This document shows, piece after piece, positions 41,450 to 49,337 of a stretch of 64,000 bases of DNA. The stretch is from NCBI GenBank assembly GCA_050174775.1, contig JBFXJP010000001.1, forward strand, positions 372,001-436,000, written 5' to 3'. Positions within the stretch are counted from its first letter, which is position 1, and every line of letters begins with the position of its first letter. Below the pieces are notes generated by a model, which made no database searches, was not told the origin of the DNA, and saw nothing but the letters and a program-made list of their open reading frames with translations. The position numbers and the translations under genes were made by a program. Source of the DNA: CAYPGJ01 sp050174775. GTDB taxonomy: Bacteria > Planctomycetota > Phycisphaerae > Phycisphaerales > UBA1924.

Positions 41450-41455
41450 TACGAT
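41450..41455 (+). promoter_or_regulatory. -10-like hexamer, near-leaderless start of ubiE
   Basis: TACGAT ends 8 nt before the ATG at 41464. No Shine-Dalgarno is present. Confidence 0.45.
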
Positions 41456-41463
41456 GGGCCCCT

Positions 41464-42267
41464 ATGTCCGCGATTCGAACACCGCGCTCCGACGCCGCAG
41501 AGCCCATCGAGGGTCCCGCGTGGTCCGCGCGCGACCTCGCGGCCGACCCTCACCGGGCCGAGGACAAGCCCGAGCGCGTCCGGAAGATGTTCGCGGCCAT
41601 CGCGCGCCGCTACGACCTGAACAACACCCTGCACTCCTTCGGGCGCGACGCGGCATGGCGGCGCAGAGCCGTCAAACTCGCCGGCCTGCGCGGGGGTGAA
41701 CGCGTGCTCGACTGCGCCTGCGGCACCGGGGAGCTCTCGCGCGAGTTCGCCCGCGCCACGCCGACGCCGCGATACGTCGTCGCCTCCGACTACACCGACG
41801 AGATGCTGGACGTGGCGCGCCACAAGCCGGCGTTGCCCGCGGGCTCGGCGCCCGTCCGCTATGAGCACGCCGACGCCACCGCGCTCCCGTACGAGGACGC
41901 GTCCTTCGACGTGGTGTCGATCGCGTTCGGGATCCGGAACGTGTCGGACCCGGCCAAGGCCGCGCGCGAGTTCCGGCGCGTCCTCGCTCCCGCGGGCCGG
42001 CTCATCATTCTCGAGTTCTCCCAGCCGCGCTCGCGCATCCTGGGCGCGCTGAACGCTTTCTACACCTGCCGGATCATGCCCCGCACGGCGTCCCTGATCG
42101 CGCGGGACCGGTCCGGGGCCTATTCCTACCTGCCCCGCTCGGTGGCCACGTTCCTGGGCCCCGCCCAGATGGAGGAGATGCTCAAAAACGCGGGGTTTTC
42201 GAGCGTTTCCCGAACACCCCTGACCTTCGGGGTCTGCACGGCGTACCGGGGCGAGACGTCCGTATAA
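41464..42267 (+). CDS. ubiE: Demethylmenaquinone/ubiquinone C-methyltransferase
   Basis: 267-residue SAM-dependent methyltransferase of the UbiE/MenG family. The quinone-specific block IARRYDLNNTLHSFGRDAAWRR is followed by motif I VLDCACGTGELSREF, ALPYEDASFDVVSIAFGIRNVSDP and AGRLIILEFSQP. The C-terminal YSYLPRSVATFLGPAQMEEML completes the family signature. It methylates demethylmenaquinone in the last step of menaquinone synthesis (and the corresponding ubiquinone precursor where that pathway exists). The start at 41464 follows the -10-like TACGAT. A short inverted repeat (CGTCCGA/TCGGACG) lies just after the stop. Confidence 0.94.
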   Translation: MSAIRTPRSDAAEPIEGPAWSARDLAADPHRAEDKPERVRKMFAAIARRYDLNNTLHSFGRDAAWRRRAVKLAGLRGGERVLDCACGTGELSREFARATPTPRYVVASDYTDEMLDVARHKPALPAGSAPVRYEHADATALPYEDASFDVVSIAFGIRNVSDPAKAAREFRRVLAPAGRLIILEFSQPRSRILGALNAFYTCRIMPRTASLIARDRSGAYSYLPRSVATFLGPAQMEEMLKNAGFSSVSRTPLTFGVCTAYRGETSV

Positions 42268-42481
42268 CACGTCCGAGTAGTCGTTATCGGACGGCTTGGG
42301 GCCCGTAAAAGCCCTTTCACGCGCGGTTCACGACAAACTTGGCCGCGGCTGACGGCGCGGTCCGATCGTCTCACCCGCAAGGAGGGCGACCCTCCGAAAC
42401 CCGACTGGAATGTCGGGGGACCGAGAACCGGCCAGCAGGCCCGGCGGAGCGCAGGCCTGGGGATGCCAAGGAGCCCCTCAG
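42268..42481 (+). promoter_or_regulatory. Upstream region of the B12-binding-fold gene
   Basis: About 210 non-coding bases. They include the 7-bp inverted repeat CGTCCGA / TCGGACG right after ubiE (possible weak terminator) and an AAGGAG 8 nt before the GTG start at 42482. No cobalamin riboswitch is recognisable. Confidence 0.4.
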
Positions 42482-43177
42482 GTGATCACGGAATCTCACA
42501 TCGATCGGTTTATCGAATCTCTTCTCGCCGGCGACCGTCCGGCATCGCGAGCGCTGATCGACGATCTGCTCTCGCGCGGCACGTCACCGGAGCAGGTCGT
42601 GGCGGACCTGTGCTGGCCGGCGTACGAGAACGTCGAGCGCGCGTTCCGGCAGGACAAGCTGACGCGCCTGGTCCACCACCTCGCGACGCGATTGCTCCGC
42701 GTGCTGGTCGATCAGACGGCGGCGCGGTTCACGCGGCTCAACAGCAACGGTCGTTCGATCTTCGCGTTCTGCGGGCCGAACGACGCGGATGAGCTGGCGG
42801 CGCAGATGGCCGTGGACATGCTCGAGGCGCACGGCTTCGAGGTGACGTTCGCGGGCGGGGGGATCGCGTCGGACGAGATCCTCGCGCAGGTGCAGACGAA
42901 TCAGCCGGACGTGCTGCTGCTCTTCGCTTCGGCGCCGGGCGATCTGCCGACGATCCGCGAGATGATCGACACGATGCACGAGATCGGTGCGTGCCGGAAG
43001 ACGCAGATCGTGGTGGGCGGGGGCGTGTTTAATCGAGCGGACGGATTGGCTGAGGAGATCGGCGCGGATCTGTGGGCGAGCGACCCGATGGAGCTTGTCG
43101 CGGAGATCGAGTCGGAGCCTGGTCGTCGTGCTGCGGCATCGCAGCGGACGGTGGGCAAGAAGCGTCGGGCCGCGTAA
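42482..43177 (+). CDS. B12-binding-fold protein lacking the cobalamin ligand
   Basis: 231 residues. The N-terminal helical part (about 1-85) resembles the four-helix cap that precedes cobalamin-binding modules (PAYENVERAFRQDKLTRLVHHLATR). A Rossmann-like B12-binding domain follows (SIFAFCGPNDADELAAQMAVDMLEAHGFEVTFAGGG and QPDVLLLFASAPGDLPTIREMIDTM, then QIVVGGGVFNRADGLAEEIGADLWASDP). The DxHxxG motif that provides the lower axial His is here DADELA, so His and Gly are both missing; the protein probably does not bind B12 in the usual base-off/His-on way. It may be a regulator. The GTG start is favoured by AAGGAG; an ATG at 42410 has no ribosome site. Confidence 0.75.
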   Translation: MITESHIDRFIESLLAGDRPASRALIDDLLSRGTSPEQVVADLCWPAYENVERAFRQDKLTRLVHHLATRLLRVLVDQTAARFTRLNSNGRSIFAFCGPNDADELAAQMAVDMLEAHGFEVTFAGGGIASDEILAQVQTNQPDVLLLFASAPGDLPTIREMIDTMHEIGACRKTQIVVGGGVFNRADGLAEEIGADLWASDPMELVAEIESEPGRRAAASQRTVGKKRRAA

Positions 43178-43491
43178 GCGGGCGTTCCGGGCTGAGATTG
43201 GACGTGATCAGGGGGCGGCGCGCACGAGCGTGTCGCCCCTCTTTTCTGCGCTCGTGGAGTGACGTGCGGCGCGCGCTGTGTGGCGGTTGTGACGCGGCGA
43301 GTGCGCTGTTTGGTGGCGCGGTGGAGTGGCGCGGGTTGGCCGAGGAGGGGCAGTGGGGGGGTGGGTGCGCAGGAACGCGGCTGTATCGAGGGGGTGTGCG
43401 CACGGGGAGCGGAGGTGTCGTGGAGCCGGGGTGGTTGGGGGCGGGCGCGGGTGGATGTGCGGGGGATGTGCGCACGGGGGGAGGGGGCGCG
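43178..43491. other. Intergenic stretch after the B12-fold gene
   Basis: About 310 bases. It holds a terminator (43212-43246) and then a very G-rich plus strand with two copies of a GTGCGCACGGGG-like word near 43398 and 43470. I see no gene. Confidence 0.5.
43212..43246 (+). terminator. Rho-independent terminator of the B12-fold gene
   Basis: A 12-bp stem GGGGCGGCGCGC / GCGTGTCGCCCC (two G-U pairs), loop ACGA, followed by TCTTTTC. It lies 34 nt after the stop. Confidence 0.82.
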
Positions 43492-44046
43492 TCAGTCGGT
43501 TCGCGCCGGTTCTTCGCGGCGGCGGATGGCGACGCAGGTGAGGTAGATCTCGGCGGCGGTGCAGAAGGTGAGGGGCACGAGCGCGATGAGGAAGGCGAGC
43601 CGGTGTGAGACGAACGGGAGGGCGATGAGGAACGTGAGGAAGGGCGCGAGGAGGGAGAGGCGGAAGAGGGCGTTGTGTGTCGAGCGGATGGCTGAGGAGG
43701 AGAGTCGGTGCGCGGTGGAGGGGAGGAGGATGCGCCAGCCGGCTTCTTTGAGCGTGATGCCTTGGAAGGGAGTTTCGAGGGGAGGTTGTTTGAAGAGGAG
43801 GTGAAGACGGGAGAGGCCCAGGAAGGAGAGCGAGACGAGGGCGGCGAAGAGGAAGAGGAGGAGGAAGGTGAGGAGGACGGGGATGACTTCGTTGGGGAAG
43901 CGGGCGTCGAGGCGTTTGAGGGGCGGGTAGCCGCGGAGGTACGCGGCGGTGAGGAGGGCGAGCGCGAGGAAGCAGGTGAAGGAGAAGATGAATCCGACCC
44001 AGTATCGGGCGCGGTCTGGTTTGTCGGGTGGCCCGGAAGGGGGCAT
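43492..44046 (-). CDS. Four-helix membrane protein of unknown function
   Basis: 184 residues with four clear hydrophobic segments (YWVGFIFSFTCFLALALLTAA, VLLTFLLLFLFAALVSLSFL, LSLLAPFLTFLIALPFV, LAFLIALVPLTFCTAAEIYL). A short Pro-rich, charged N-terminus and a basic/acidic C-terminal tail (RRREEPARTD) suggest both ends are cytoplasmic. A GAGGAG is 8 nt before the ATG. No family is recognised. Its long cytoplasmic loop in the middle contains basic and His residues (KEAGWRILLPSTAHRLSSS). Confidence 0.65.
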   Translation of the reverse strand: MPPSGPPDKPDRARYWVGFIFSFTCFLALALLTAAYLRGYPPLKRLDARFPNEVIPVLLTFLLLFLFAALVSLSFLGLSRLHLLFKQPPLETPFQGITLKEAGWRILLPSTAHRLSSSAIRSTHNALFRLSLLAPFLTFLIALPFVSHRLAFLIALVPLTFCTAAEIYLTCVAIRRREEPARTD

Positions 44047-44184
44047 GGGGGTACTCCTCGGGTCATATTGAGGCGTGTAGCTTCAGAATACTTCAGCCCG
44101 GAGAGAAAGGCCGACATCCGATGGTTGGGAGCGTGCGTGTGTCTGCTTCAGTACGAGGCGATGTAGAGAGGGAAGCGATGCGGG

Positions 44185-44281
44185 AGCCCTCACCCTGCCC
44201 TCTCCCACTCGCGCAGAGCCGCGAGCGGGAGAGGTGGCACGGAGCGGCGCCGCTTCGCGGCTTGCAGGAGGAGGGGTTGTG
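44185..44281 (+). repeat. Dispersed hairpin repeat, copy 1
   Basis: Starts CCCTCACCC, then an imperfect stem CTCTCCC-CTCGCG / CGCGAG-GGGAGAG, then a second small hairpin around GCCGCTTCGCGGC and ends GGAGGAGGGGTTGTGAG. It is one of nine similar intergenic copies. Confidence 0.75.
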
Positions 44282-44379
44282 AGAGCACGGATCCGGCGGT
44301 GGCACGTGATGCGGGAAGAGTCGTGGCCCCCGCCTTCGGCGTAGGCCACGGCACACATGGCAGTGGCACGTGCGGTCAA

Positions 44380-44416
44380 CAAAAAAGCGTGGCCCCCCGT
44401 CGTATGAGAGGCCACG
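44380..44416 (-). terminator. Rho-independent terminator of the dockerin-protein gene
   Basis: On the minus strand CGTGGCC ... GGCCACG (7-bp stem, 15-nt loop) followed by CTTTTTT. The stop of the gene is 138 nt upstream. Confidence 0.75.
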
Positions 44417-44493
44417 GTGAGCATCGCTCGATTTCCGTCGTTGCCGGTGACGAGATGCAGAGGCAGAGGTGGAGAGAAGAAAGAGGCCATGGA

Positions 44494-44553
44494 GCCCTCA
44501 CCCTGCCCTCTCCCATTCGCGGAGCCGAATGGGAGAGGTGGCCGGAGCGGCGA
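44494..44553 (+). repeat. Dispersed hairpin repeat, copy 2
   Basis: CCCTCACCC followed by a 13-bp perfect stem CCTCTCCCATTCG / CGAATGGGAGAGG (loop CGGAGC at 44520-44525). It abuts the stop of the dockerin-protein gene. Confidence 0.8.
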
Positions 44554-46092
44554 TCAGCAGTTTGTGCCGAAGAAGGAGAGGACGGTGTTGAGGTCGGTGA
44601 AGTTGACGATGCCGTCGCCGTTGAGGTCGCCGTTGGTTCCGGGCGTGACGTTCTGGCCGAAGAAGGAGAGGACGATGTTGAGGTCGGTGAAGTTGACGAC
44701 GCGGTCGCCGTTGACGTCGCCGGGGCAGGCGGCGCGGATGCGGAGGAGGGCCTGGGGCGAGGTGAAGGCGGGGCTCGAGTTGAGCTCGTTGCCGGCGCCG
44801 TCGATGAGGTTGGCGATGACGTAGACGTCGCCGGAGTTGGTGATGTAGAGGTCGTTGGTTTCGAAGGCGGCGTTGGCGGGGTTGTTGCGGCCGATGAAGA
44901 CGTTGTCGTCGAACATGCCGTTGCCGTCGAGGTCGATGGGGTCGCCTTCGCGGGCGAGGACGGTGGTTCCGTTGAGGACGAGGACCTGATCCTGCGCGGG
45001 GTTGGCGTTGTTGGTGTTTCCGACGAGGACCCAGTCGCCGCTCGCGTTGGTGTGGATGGAGAGGAAGGAGGAGCCCCAGAGTTCGGCGCCGCCGTCGACG
45101 GACATGCCGGTGGCCGCGATGACGGCGCCGTTGCGGACGGCGTAGACACCGCCGGCGGCCAGTGCGCCGCGCGCGACGTAGGAGCCGTCGGAGGCGATGT
45201 CCGCGGCGACGATGGTGGAGGCGACGGCGGCGGAGGCGCCGGGGAGGGTCATGCCTTCCTGGATGACGACGGTTCCGTCGTGGACGAGGACGGCGTCGAT
45301 GTTGGTGGCCTGGTTGACCTGTCCGATGGCGATCCAGTGCGCGCCGTCGGGGGAGGAGTAGAAGGAGTTGGCGTTGATGGTCTTCCAGGTTTCGGGGAAG
45401 CCGCCCATGAAGCCGTTGATGTTGGTGACGTTGGTCTGGTGGAAGGCCGCGAGGTTGTAGAAGATGGCGGGGCGGCGCGTGGTGTGGATGTTGAGGATGG
45501 AGCTATCCTGGGCGCCGATGCGTCCGTCGTTGAGGGGGTGGATGGAGCCGATGGAGTTGCCGACGGTTTCATCGCCGGAGGGGTTGGGGATGAGGTCCTG
45601 GAGGCCGGTGTAGAACTGGCCCTGGATGGCGGTGGTGGTGAAGGTGGAGCCGTTCCAGTAGAGGACTTTCTGGAGGGTGGATGTGCCGCGTGCGCGTGCG
45701 GAGAAGGCGAAGTTGCCGTTGTCGTCGAATCGTCCGACGCCCGAGCCGAAGAAGTCGTAGAGCTCGCCTGCGGAGCCGGAGGGGATGGGCTGGCCTTCCT
45801 GCGCGAAGTTGGAATGGGTGGAGCCCTGGCCGAGGATGAGGATGTTCTCGAGGTCTGAGCCGAGCTGCGTGCGGCCCTTGATCATCCAGCGCGAGCCGTC
45901 GGGCGTGACCATGAGGTCTTCGAGTGCGCGGAAGTCGGAGGCGGCGGGGTTGCCGGAGAGGTCGAGGGCGCCGGGGACTGCGGCTGTGGGGTGGCCGGGG
46001 ATCTTGGTGAAGATGACTTCGGGTCCGATGGCGTAGGCGGCGGAGGGTGCGAGGAGGAGGAGTGCGGCGTGTGCGGTGCGGTTCGAACGCAT
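44554..46092 (-). CDS. Secreted protein with C-terminal dockerin-like repeats
   Basis: 512 residues. A Sec signal peptide (MRSNRTAHAALLLLAPSAAYA) is followed by a large beta-rich body with recurring 'D-G-x-V-V-I-x-E-G' and 'G-x-x-V-x-x-G-x-x-L-V-D-N-G-T' motifs (for example VLVHDGTVVIQEG and VLVLNGTTVLAREG). The C-terminus has two tandem dockerin type I-like calcium-binding repeats, GDVNGDRVVNFTDLN and GDLNGDGIVNFTDLN, each continuing VLSFFG. These repeats are common at the ends of Phycisphaerae secreted proteins. Nothing suggests an enzymatic active site. A CAGGAG is 6 nt before the ATG. It is transcribed divergently from the next gene and ends at a terminator. Confidence 0.8.
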   Translation of the reverse strand: MRSNRTAHAALLLLAPSAAYAIGPEVIFTKIPGHPTAAVPGALDLSGNPAASDFRALEDLMVTPDGSRWMIKGRTQLGSDLENILILGQGSTHSNFAQEGQPIPSGSAGELYDFFGSGVGRFDDNGNFAFSARARGTSTLQKVLYWNGSTFTTTAIQGQFYTGLQDLIPNPSGDETVGNSIGSIHPLNDGRIGAQDSSILNIHTTRRPAIFYNLAAFHQTNVTNINGFMGGFPETWKTINANSFYSSPDGAHWIAIGQVNQATNIDAVLVHDGTVVIQEGMTLPGASAAVASTIVAADIASDGSYVARGALAAGGVYAVRNGAVIAATGMSVDGGAELWGSSFLSIHTNASGDWVLVGNTNNANPAQDQVLVLNGTTVLAREGDPIDLDGNGMFDDNVFIGRNNPANAAFETNDLYITNSGDVYVIANLIDGAGNELNSSPAFTSPQALLRIRAACPGDVNGDRVVNFTDLNIVLSFFGQNVTPGTNGDLNGDGIVNFTDLNTVLSFFGTNC

Positions 46093-46275
46093 GTGACGCT
46101 CCTGAGAATCGGGGTTTCGGGTACGGGGTTGAACGTACCGCGCGGGGGTGGGGAAACCAAGAGAAAAGGTTGTGGGGGAAGGGGTTAGGAGGGGGGGAGG
46201 GGTTCGGGCGTGTGCCAGTAGCATGTGGCACATCGTCTGGATGGATTGCTCGGAATGTTTCCTCTGGAGGCGAGC

Positions 46276-47280
46276 ATGGTGTGGCGGGCACTGGTGGTTG
46301 CGGGCGCGATGTCGGTGTGGGCGGCGCACGAGACGTGGCGGGAGGTGTATGACCCTGCGTGCATGCCGGTGACGGCGCGACGGATCGGCGCGAGCTTGCC
46401 GGCGGATGCGATTGTGGGGGAGGTTGTGGAGGCGATCCGGGTGGAGGAGGGCGCGGCGGCGCGTGGCGGGGCGGTGCGGAGCCGGCTGTACAGCGTGTTG
46501 TCGTGGACGACGAACGGCGCGACGGCGCGTGACGGCGGGATCGTTTTGGACAATGGCGATCAGGTGGATGCGCTGGCGCGCGGGCTTGTGGTGGGGACGA
46601 CCGAGATTCGGAACGAGATTTTGCAGACGGCGGACAGGGTTGCGCCGGGTTTGCGTGCGAGGCTGGCGGAAGGGCTCGGTGCATGTTTGCGGGATGGATC
46701 GCATTCGGTGGTGGGGAAGGCCGCGGATGTGATCCGGCGCGTGGGTGTGGTGGATGATGCGGGGCGTGAGTTGTTGTGGGAGTTGGTGGAGCGGCCTTGG
46801 GAGGCGAACGCGGCGGCGTGGAAGTCGCTGGAGGAGTGGGAGGCGACGATGGGGGGAATCGCGGGGTTTGACGGGCGTGTGTTGCATCGGGTGTATGCGG
46901 CGGGGGCGCGGATTTCGTGCGGGGAGTTTGATACGGACGTGGAGCGGTGGGGGAGGTTGGATGCGGAGGGGCAGCGGGGCGCGGCGATGGCGGTTGCGGT
47001 GCACGTCGTGTCGGAGCACGCGCCGGCGCTGACGGATGCGCAGCATCGGAGGGCGCTGGGGTTTGTGGGGGGTCAGTTGCGCGCGGGCGGGGACGGGTAT
47101 GTGGCCGCGGACTCGCTGACGATCGTGATGTATCTGGGCGCGATGACGGAGCGGGCGGGCGCGGATGCTGAGTTGCGCGGCGCGTTGCGGGAGTGTGTGG
47201 GCGCCGCGAAGGGGGCGGGGGGATTTGCGGCGCATGCGGAGGCGCTGCGGCAGATCGAGATGGTGGTGGGGGGGGAGTAG
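46276..47280 (+). CDS. Secreted helical protein of unknown function
   Basis: 334 residues. It starts with a signal-like segment (MVWRALVVAGAMSVWAA), preceded by GGAGG 5 nt away. The rest is Ala/Val/Glu-rich and helical. Repeating pairs such as GNEILQTADRVAPGLRARLAEGLG and GDAVRR-like units suggest HEAT-like helical repeats, but they are too degenerate to call. It shows G-rich codon use. No family is recognised, and it is divergent from the dockerin-protein gene. Confidence 0.55.
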   Translation: MVWRALVVAGAMSVWAAHETWREVYDPACMPVTARRIGASLPADAIVGEVVEAIRVEEGAAARGGAVRSRLYSVLSWTTNGATARDGGIVLDNGDQVDALARGLVVGTTEIRNEILQTADRVAPGLRARLAEGLGACLRDGSHSVVGKAADVIRRVGVVDDAGRELLWELVERPWEANAAAWKSLEEWEATMGGIAGFDGRVLHRVYAAGARISCGEFDTDVERWGRLDAEGQRGAAMAVAVHVVSEHAPALTDAQHRRALGFVGGQLRAGGDGYVAADSLTIVMYLGAMTERAGADAELRGALRECVGAAKGAGGFAAHAEALRQIEMVVGGE

Positions 47281-47308
47281 GGGGGAATGAGACGGCGAGG
47301 AGAGGGAG

Positions 47309-47367
47309 GCCCCCTCACCCGTCACGCCTTCGGCGTGACACCCTCTCCCTCGGAGGGGAGAGGGGGG
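47309..47367 (+). repeat. Dispersed hairpin repeat, copy 3
   Basis: CCCCCTCACCC, a stem GTCACGC / GCGTGAC with loop CTTCG, then CCCTCTCCC ... GGGGAGAGGG. The layout matches copy 4 and copy 8. Confidence 0.8.
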
Positions 47368-47513
47368 CATCGGCGCGAACGCGTCGGGGCAGAAAGAGGG
47401 AGTCCAGAGCGCGAGACCGCTCCCTCACGGTCGCGGCTCCGGTGATGCAGATGAGCGCGGCCCCGGCGTCGTCGCTCCCGGGTTTGGCTCCGCGCGCAAC
47501 GCGACATCGAGTT

Positions 47514-47544
47514 CATGGCCAAGCGGACGCTTGGCCATGCCACG
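47514..47544. repeat. Perfect palindromic repeat, copy 2
   Basis: Identical over 31 nt to the element at 5790-5820: CATGGCCAAGC, loop GGAC, GCTTGGCCATG, then CCACG. The flanks differ. Confidence 0.85.
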
Positions 47545-47640
47545 CGGTCCGAGTGAGAGTCTGCGCGTTCGTCTCGACAGGGGGGAGCATGTTTCGTAGA
47601 GTCGGCCTTGTTGCGTCGGGTGGCGCGTGTGGAGGCACGG

Positions 47641-48516
47641 ATGTCCTGCTCGCAGAAGAGGCAGAGTGAGGGTGATGGCGCCGAGCTGTGCGTGCTGGCG
47701 AGCGGGTCGAGGGGGAATTGCACGGCGGTGCGGCTTCCGGCGGGAGAGGACGGGCGCGCACGGCTGATTTTGATCGATGCGGGGTTGTCGGTGCGGCGGA
47801 CGCGGGAGTTGCTTGCGTTGCGCGGGCACGGGCTTGAGGACGTGGTGGGGGTGTTGTTCACGCACTTCGATGCGGATCACTGCCAGGCGCCGGTGGTGCG
47901 GGCGCTCGAGGAGAGCGCGACGATCTGGGCGCATCGGCGGCATCGGGGGAGGGCTCAGCGCGCGGGGCTGCTGACGCATCGGAGCGCGGTGTTCGAGGAT
48001 GAGGCATTTTCGCCGTGCGAGGGGGTGGAGGTGCGGGCGCTGCTGGCGTCGCATGATGATCTGGGGGTGGCGCTGTTTCGGATGGAGTTCTCGTGCGGGA
48101 GCGCGCTGGGGCACATGACGGACGCGGGGAGAGCGACGGAGCGCGTGGTGGATCACCTGCGCGGCGTGCACACGCTGGCGATTGAGTCGAACTATTGCCC
48201 GGAGATGCAGCGCGCGAGTTCGAGGCCTGAGTATTTGAAGAGACGGATCATGGGCGGGAGCGGGCATCTGTCGAATGAGCAGTGCGCGGAGGCGGTGGGG
48301 CGGATCGGGCCGAGGGAGCGGGTGGTGTTGCTGCACTTGTCGGAGGAGTGCAACACGGCGGATCGCGCGAGCGTGGGGCACGTTGGGAAGGGGTACGGGG
48401 TGACGGTGTCGAGCCAGCGCGAGCCGACGGAGTGGGTGGGGGTGAGCGCCTGCGGACGGCGGGATGGGGCGGCGCGGGTGGTGGTGCGGGAGCGTGAGGG
48501 GATGTTGTTTGGGTGA
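47641..48516 (+). CDS. YycJ-like MBL-fold hydrolase with an altered metal motif
   Basis: 291 residues. The metallo-beta-lactamase fold of the YycJ/WalJ group is clear: ASGSRGNCTAV, LIDAGLSVRRTREL, then the metal motif, LAIESNYCPEM, GHLSNEQCAE and VVLLHLSEECN. The usual THxHxDH motif is here THFDADH (His75, Asp77, Asp79, His80): the second histidine has become aspartate. YycJ proteins are 5'-exonuclease-like or act in cell-wall/DNA metabolism in Firmicutes. Whether this version binds two metals is open. The start ATG has GGAGG 5 nt upstream. Confidence 0.8.
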   Translation: MSCSQKRQSEGDGAELCVLASGSRGNCTAVRLPAGEDGRARLILIDAGLSVRRTRELLALRGHGLEDVVGVLFTHFDADHCQAPVVRALEESATIWAHRRHRGRAQRAGLLTHRSAVFEDEAFSPCEGVEVRALLASHDDLGVALFRMEFSCGSALGHMTDAGRATERVVDHLRGVHTLAIESNYCPEMQRASSRPEYLKRRIMGGSGHLSNEQCAEAVGRIGPRERVVLLHLSEECNTADRASVGHVGKGYGVTVSSQREPTEWVGVSACGRRDGAARVVVREREGMLFG

Positions 48517-48602
48517 GGGGGGCGGTGAGGCGCAGTTCTTCGGGTTTTCATGGGTGATCCGGGCCGAGCGAGGGCCGTAGGGGTAAGGAGCGTGGATTAC
48601 GG

Positions 48603-48680
48603 GCCCCTCCAGTCGGCGTTACGGCGCCGACGACCTCCCCCGCGGCTGCTTCCGTCCCTCGGAAGGCATGCGGGGGAGGC
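48603..48680 (+). repeat. Dispersed hairpin repeat, copy 9 (most divergent)
   Basis: GCCCCTCCA, a small stem GTCGGCG / GCCGAC, then a larger hairpin with arms CTCCCCCGC / GCGGGGGAG. It lies in front of the ECF sigma gene and has the layout of the other copies. Confidence 0.6.
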
Positions 48681-48720
48681 ATTTCTGGGGAGAGGGTGCA
48701 ACGGTTTGGGGTTCGTGGGG

Positions 48721-48726
48721 TAGACT
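48721..48726 (+). promoter_or_regulatory. -10-like hexamer, near-leaderless start of the ECF sigma gene
   Basis: TAGACT ends 8 nt before the ATG at 48735. A GGAG sits in the gap only 4 nt from the ATG, too close for a standard ribosome site. Confidence 0.45.
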
Positions 48727-48734
48727 GGAGCGGC

Positions 48735-49337
48735 ATGCCGATGACGCGGGCTGACGAGCAGCGGTTGATCGAGCGGGCGGCGCGGGGAGATCGCGCGAGC
48801 GCGGAGCGTCTCATCCGGGAGCATCAGGCTTCGGTGTACGCGTACATCTTCCGGCTGTGCGGGCGCGCGGACCTGGCTGAGGACGTGGTGCAGGAGGCGT
48901 TCGTCCGGGTGCTGACGCACCTGGATCGGTTTGACCCGCGGTTCCGGTTTTCGACGTGGCTGTTCACGATCGCGAAGCGGTTGTATCTGAACGCGCGGCA
49001 GAAGCATCGGCCGGTGTACGACAGTGACGTGGTGGGTGGATGGGGCGGCGGGGGTGATGGGCCGAGCGAGAGCGTCGCGGCGCGGGAGTGGCAGGGGGCG
49101 GCGCGGTGCGCGTTGGACGAAGCGTTGGCGGAGTTGGGGGAGGAGCAGCGTGAGGTGGTCGTGCTCTTCCATCAGCAGAGCTGGCCGATCGCGTTGATCT
49201 CGGATCATCTGGGGATTCCGGAGGGGACGGTGAAGAGTCATCTGCACCGGTCGCGGAAGCGATTGCGGAAGATCCTGGAGGATCGCGCGGCGGAGCGGCC
49301 GCAGGTGGTTGAGGTTTGGGGAGAGGAGCGGAATTGA
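48735..49337 (+). CDS. ECF-type RNA polymerase sigma factor
   Basis: 200 residues with only regions 2 and 4. Region 2 is YAYIFRLCGRADLAEDVVQEAFVRVL and RFSTWLFTIAKRLYLNARQ (about residues 35-95). Region 4 is ALAELGEEQREVVVLFHQQ and LISDHLGIPEGTVKSHLHRSRKRLRK (about 130-185). The family directs stress or envelope-related gene sets. A 4-nt overlap joins it to the next gene, a probable anti-sigma factor. The start at 48735 is set by the -10-like TAGACT. Confidence 0.93.
   Translation: MPMTRADEQRLIERAARGDRASAERLIREHQASVYAYIFRLCGRADLAEDVVQEAFVRVLTHLDRFDPRFRFSTWLFTIAKRLYLNARQKHRPVYDSDVVGGWGGGGDGPSESVAAREWQGAARCALDEALAELGEEQREVVVLFHQQSWPIALISDHLGIPEGTVKSHLHRSRKRLRKILEDRAAERPQVVEVWGEERN

Larger units (their letters stand above)
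44047..44553. other. Intergenic block with two dispersed repeats and a terminator
   Basis: About 500 bases without a gene that I can support. It contains dispersed repeat copies 1 and 2, a CGTGGCC/GGCCACG hairpin at 44322-44350, and the terminator of the dockerin-protein gene at 44380-44416. Confidence 0.7.
47281..47640. other. Intergenic block with repeats
   Basis: About 360 bases holding dispersed repeat copy 3 and the second copy of the 31-nt palindrome. The remainder contains no supportable gene. Confidence 0.7.

Noticed and set aside
41466..41496. TTCGAATC-like string on the minus strand suggesting a tRNA T-arm
   Set aside because: No acceptor stem, D-arm or anticodon arm can be built; the bases are codons at the start of ubiE.
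44554..47370. 938-codon version of the dockerin protein starting at 47370
   Set aside because: The upstream 426 codons are antisense to the 46276-47280 gene; a signal peptide with a ribosome site is at 46092.
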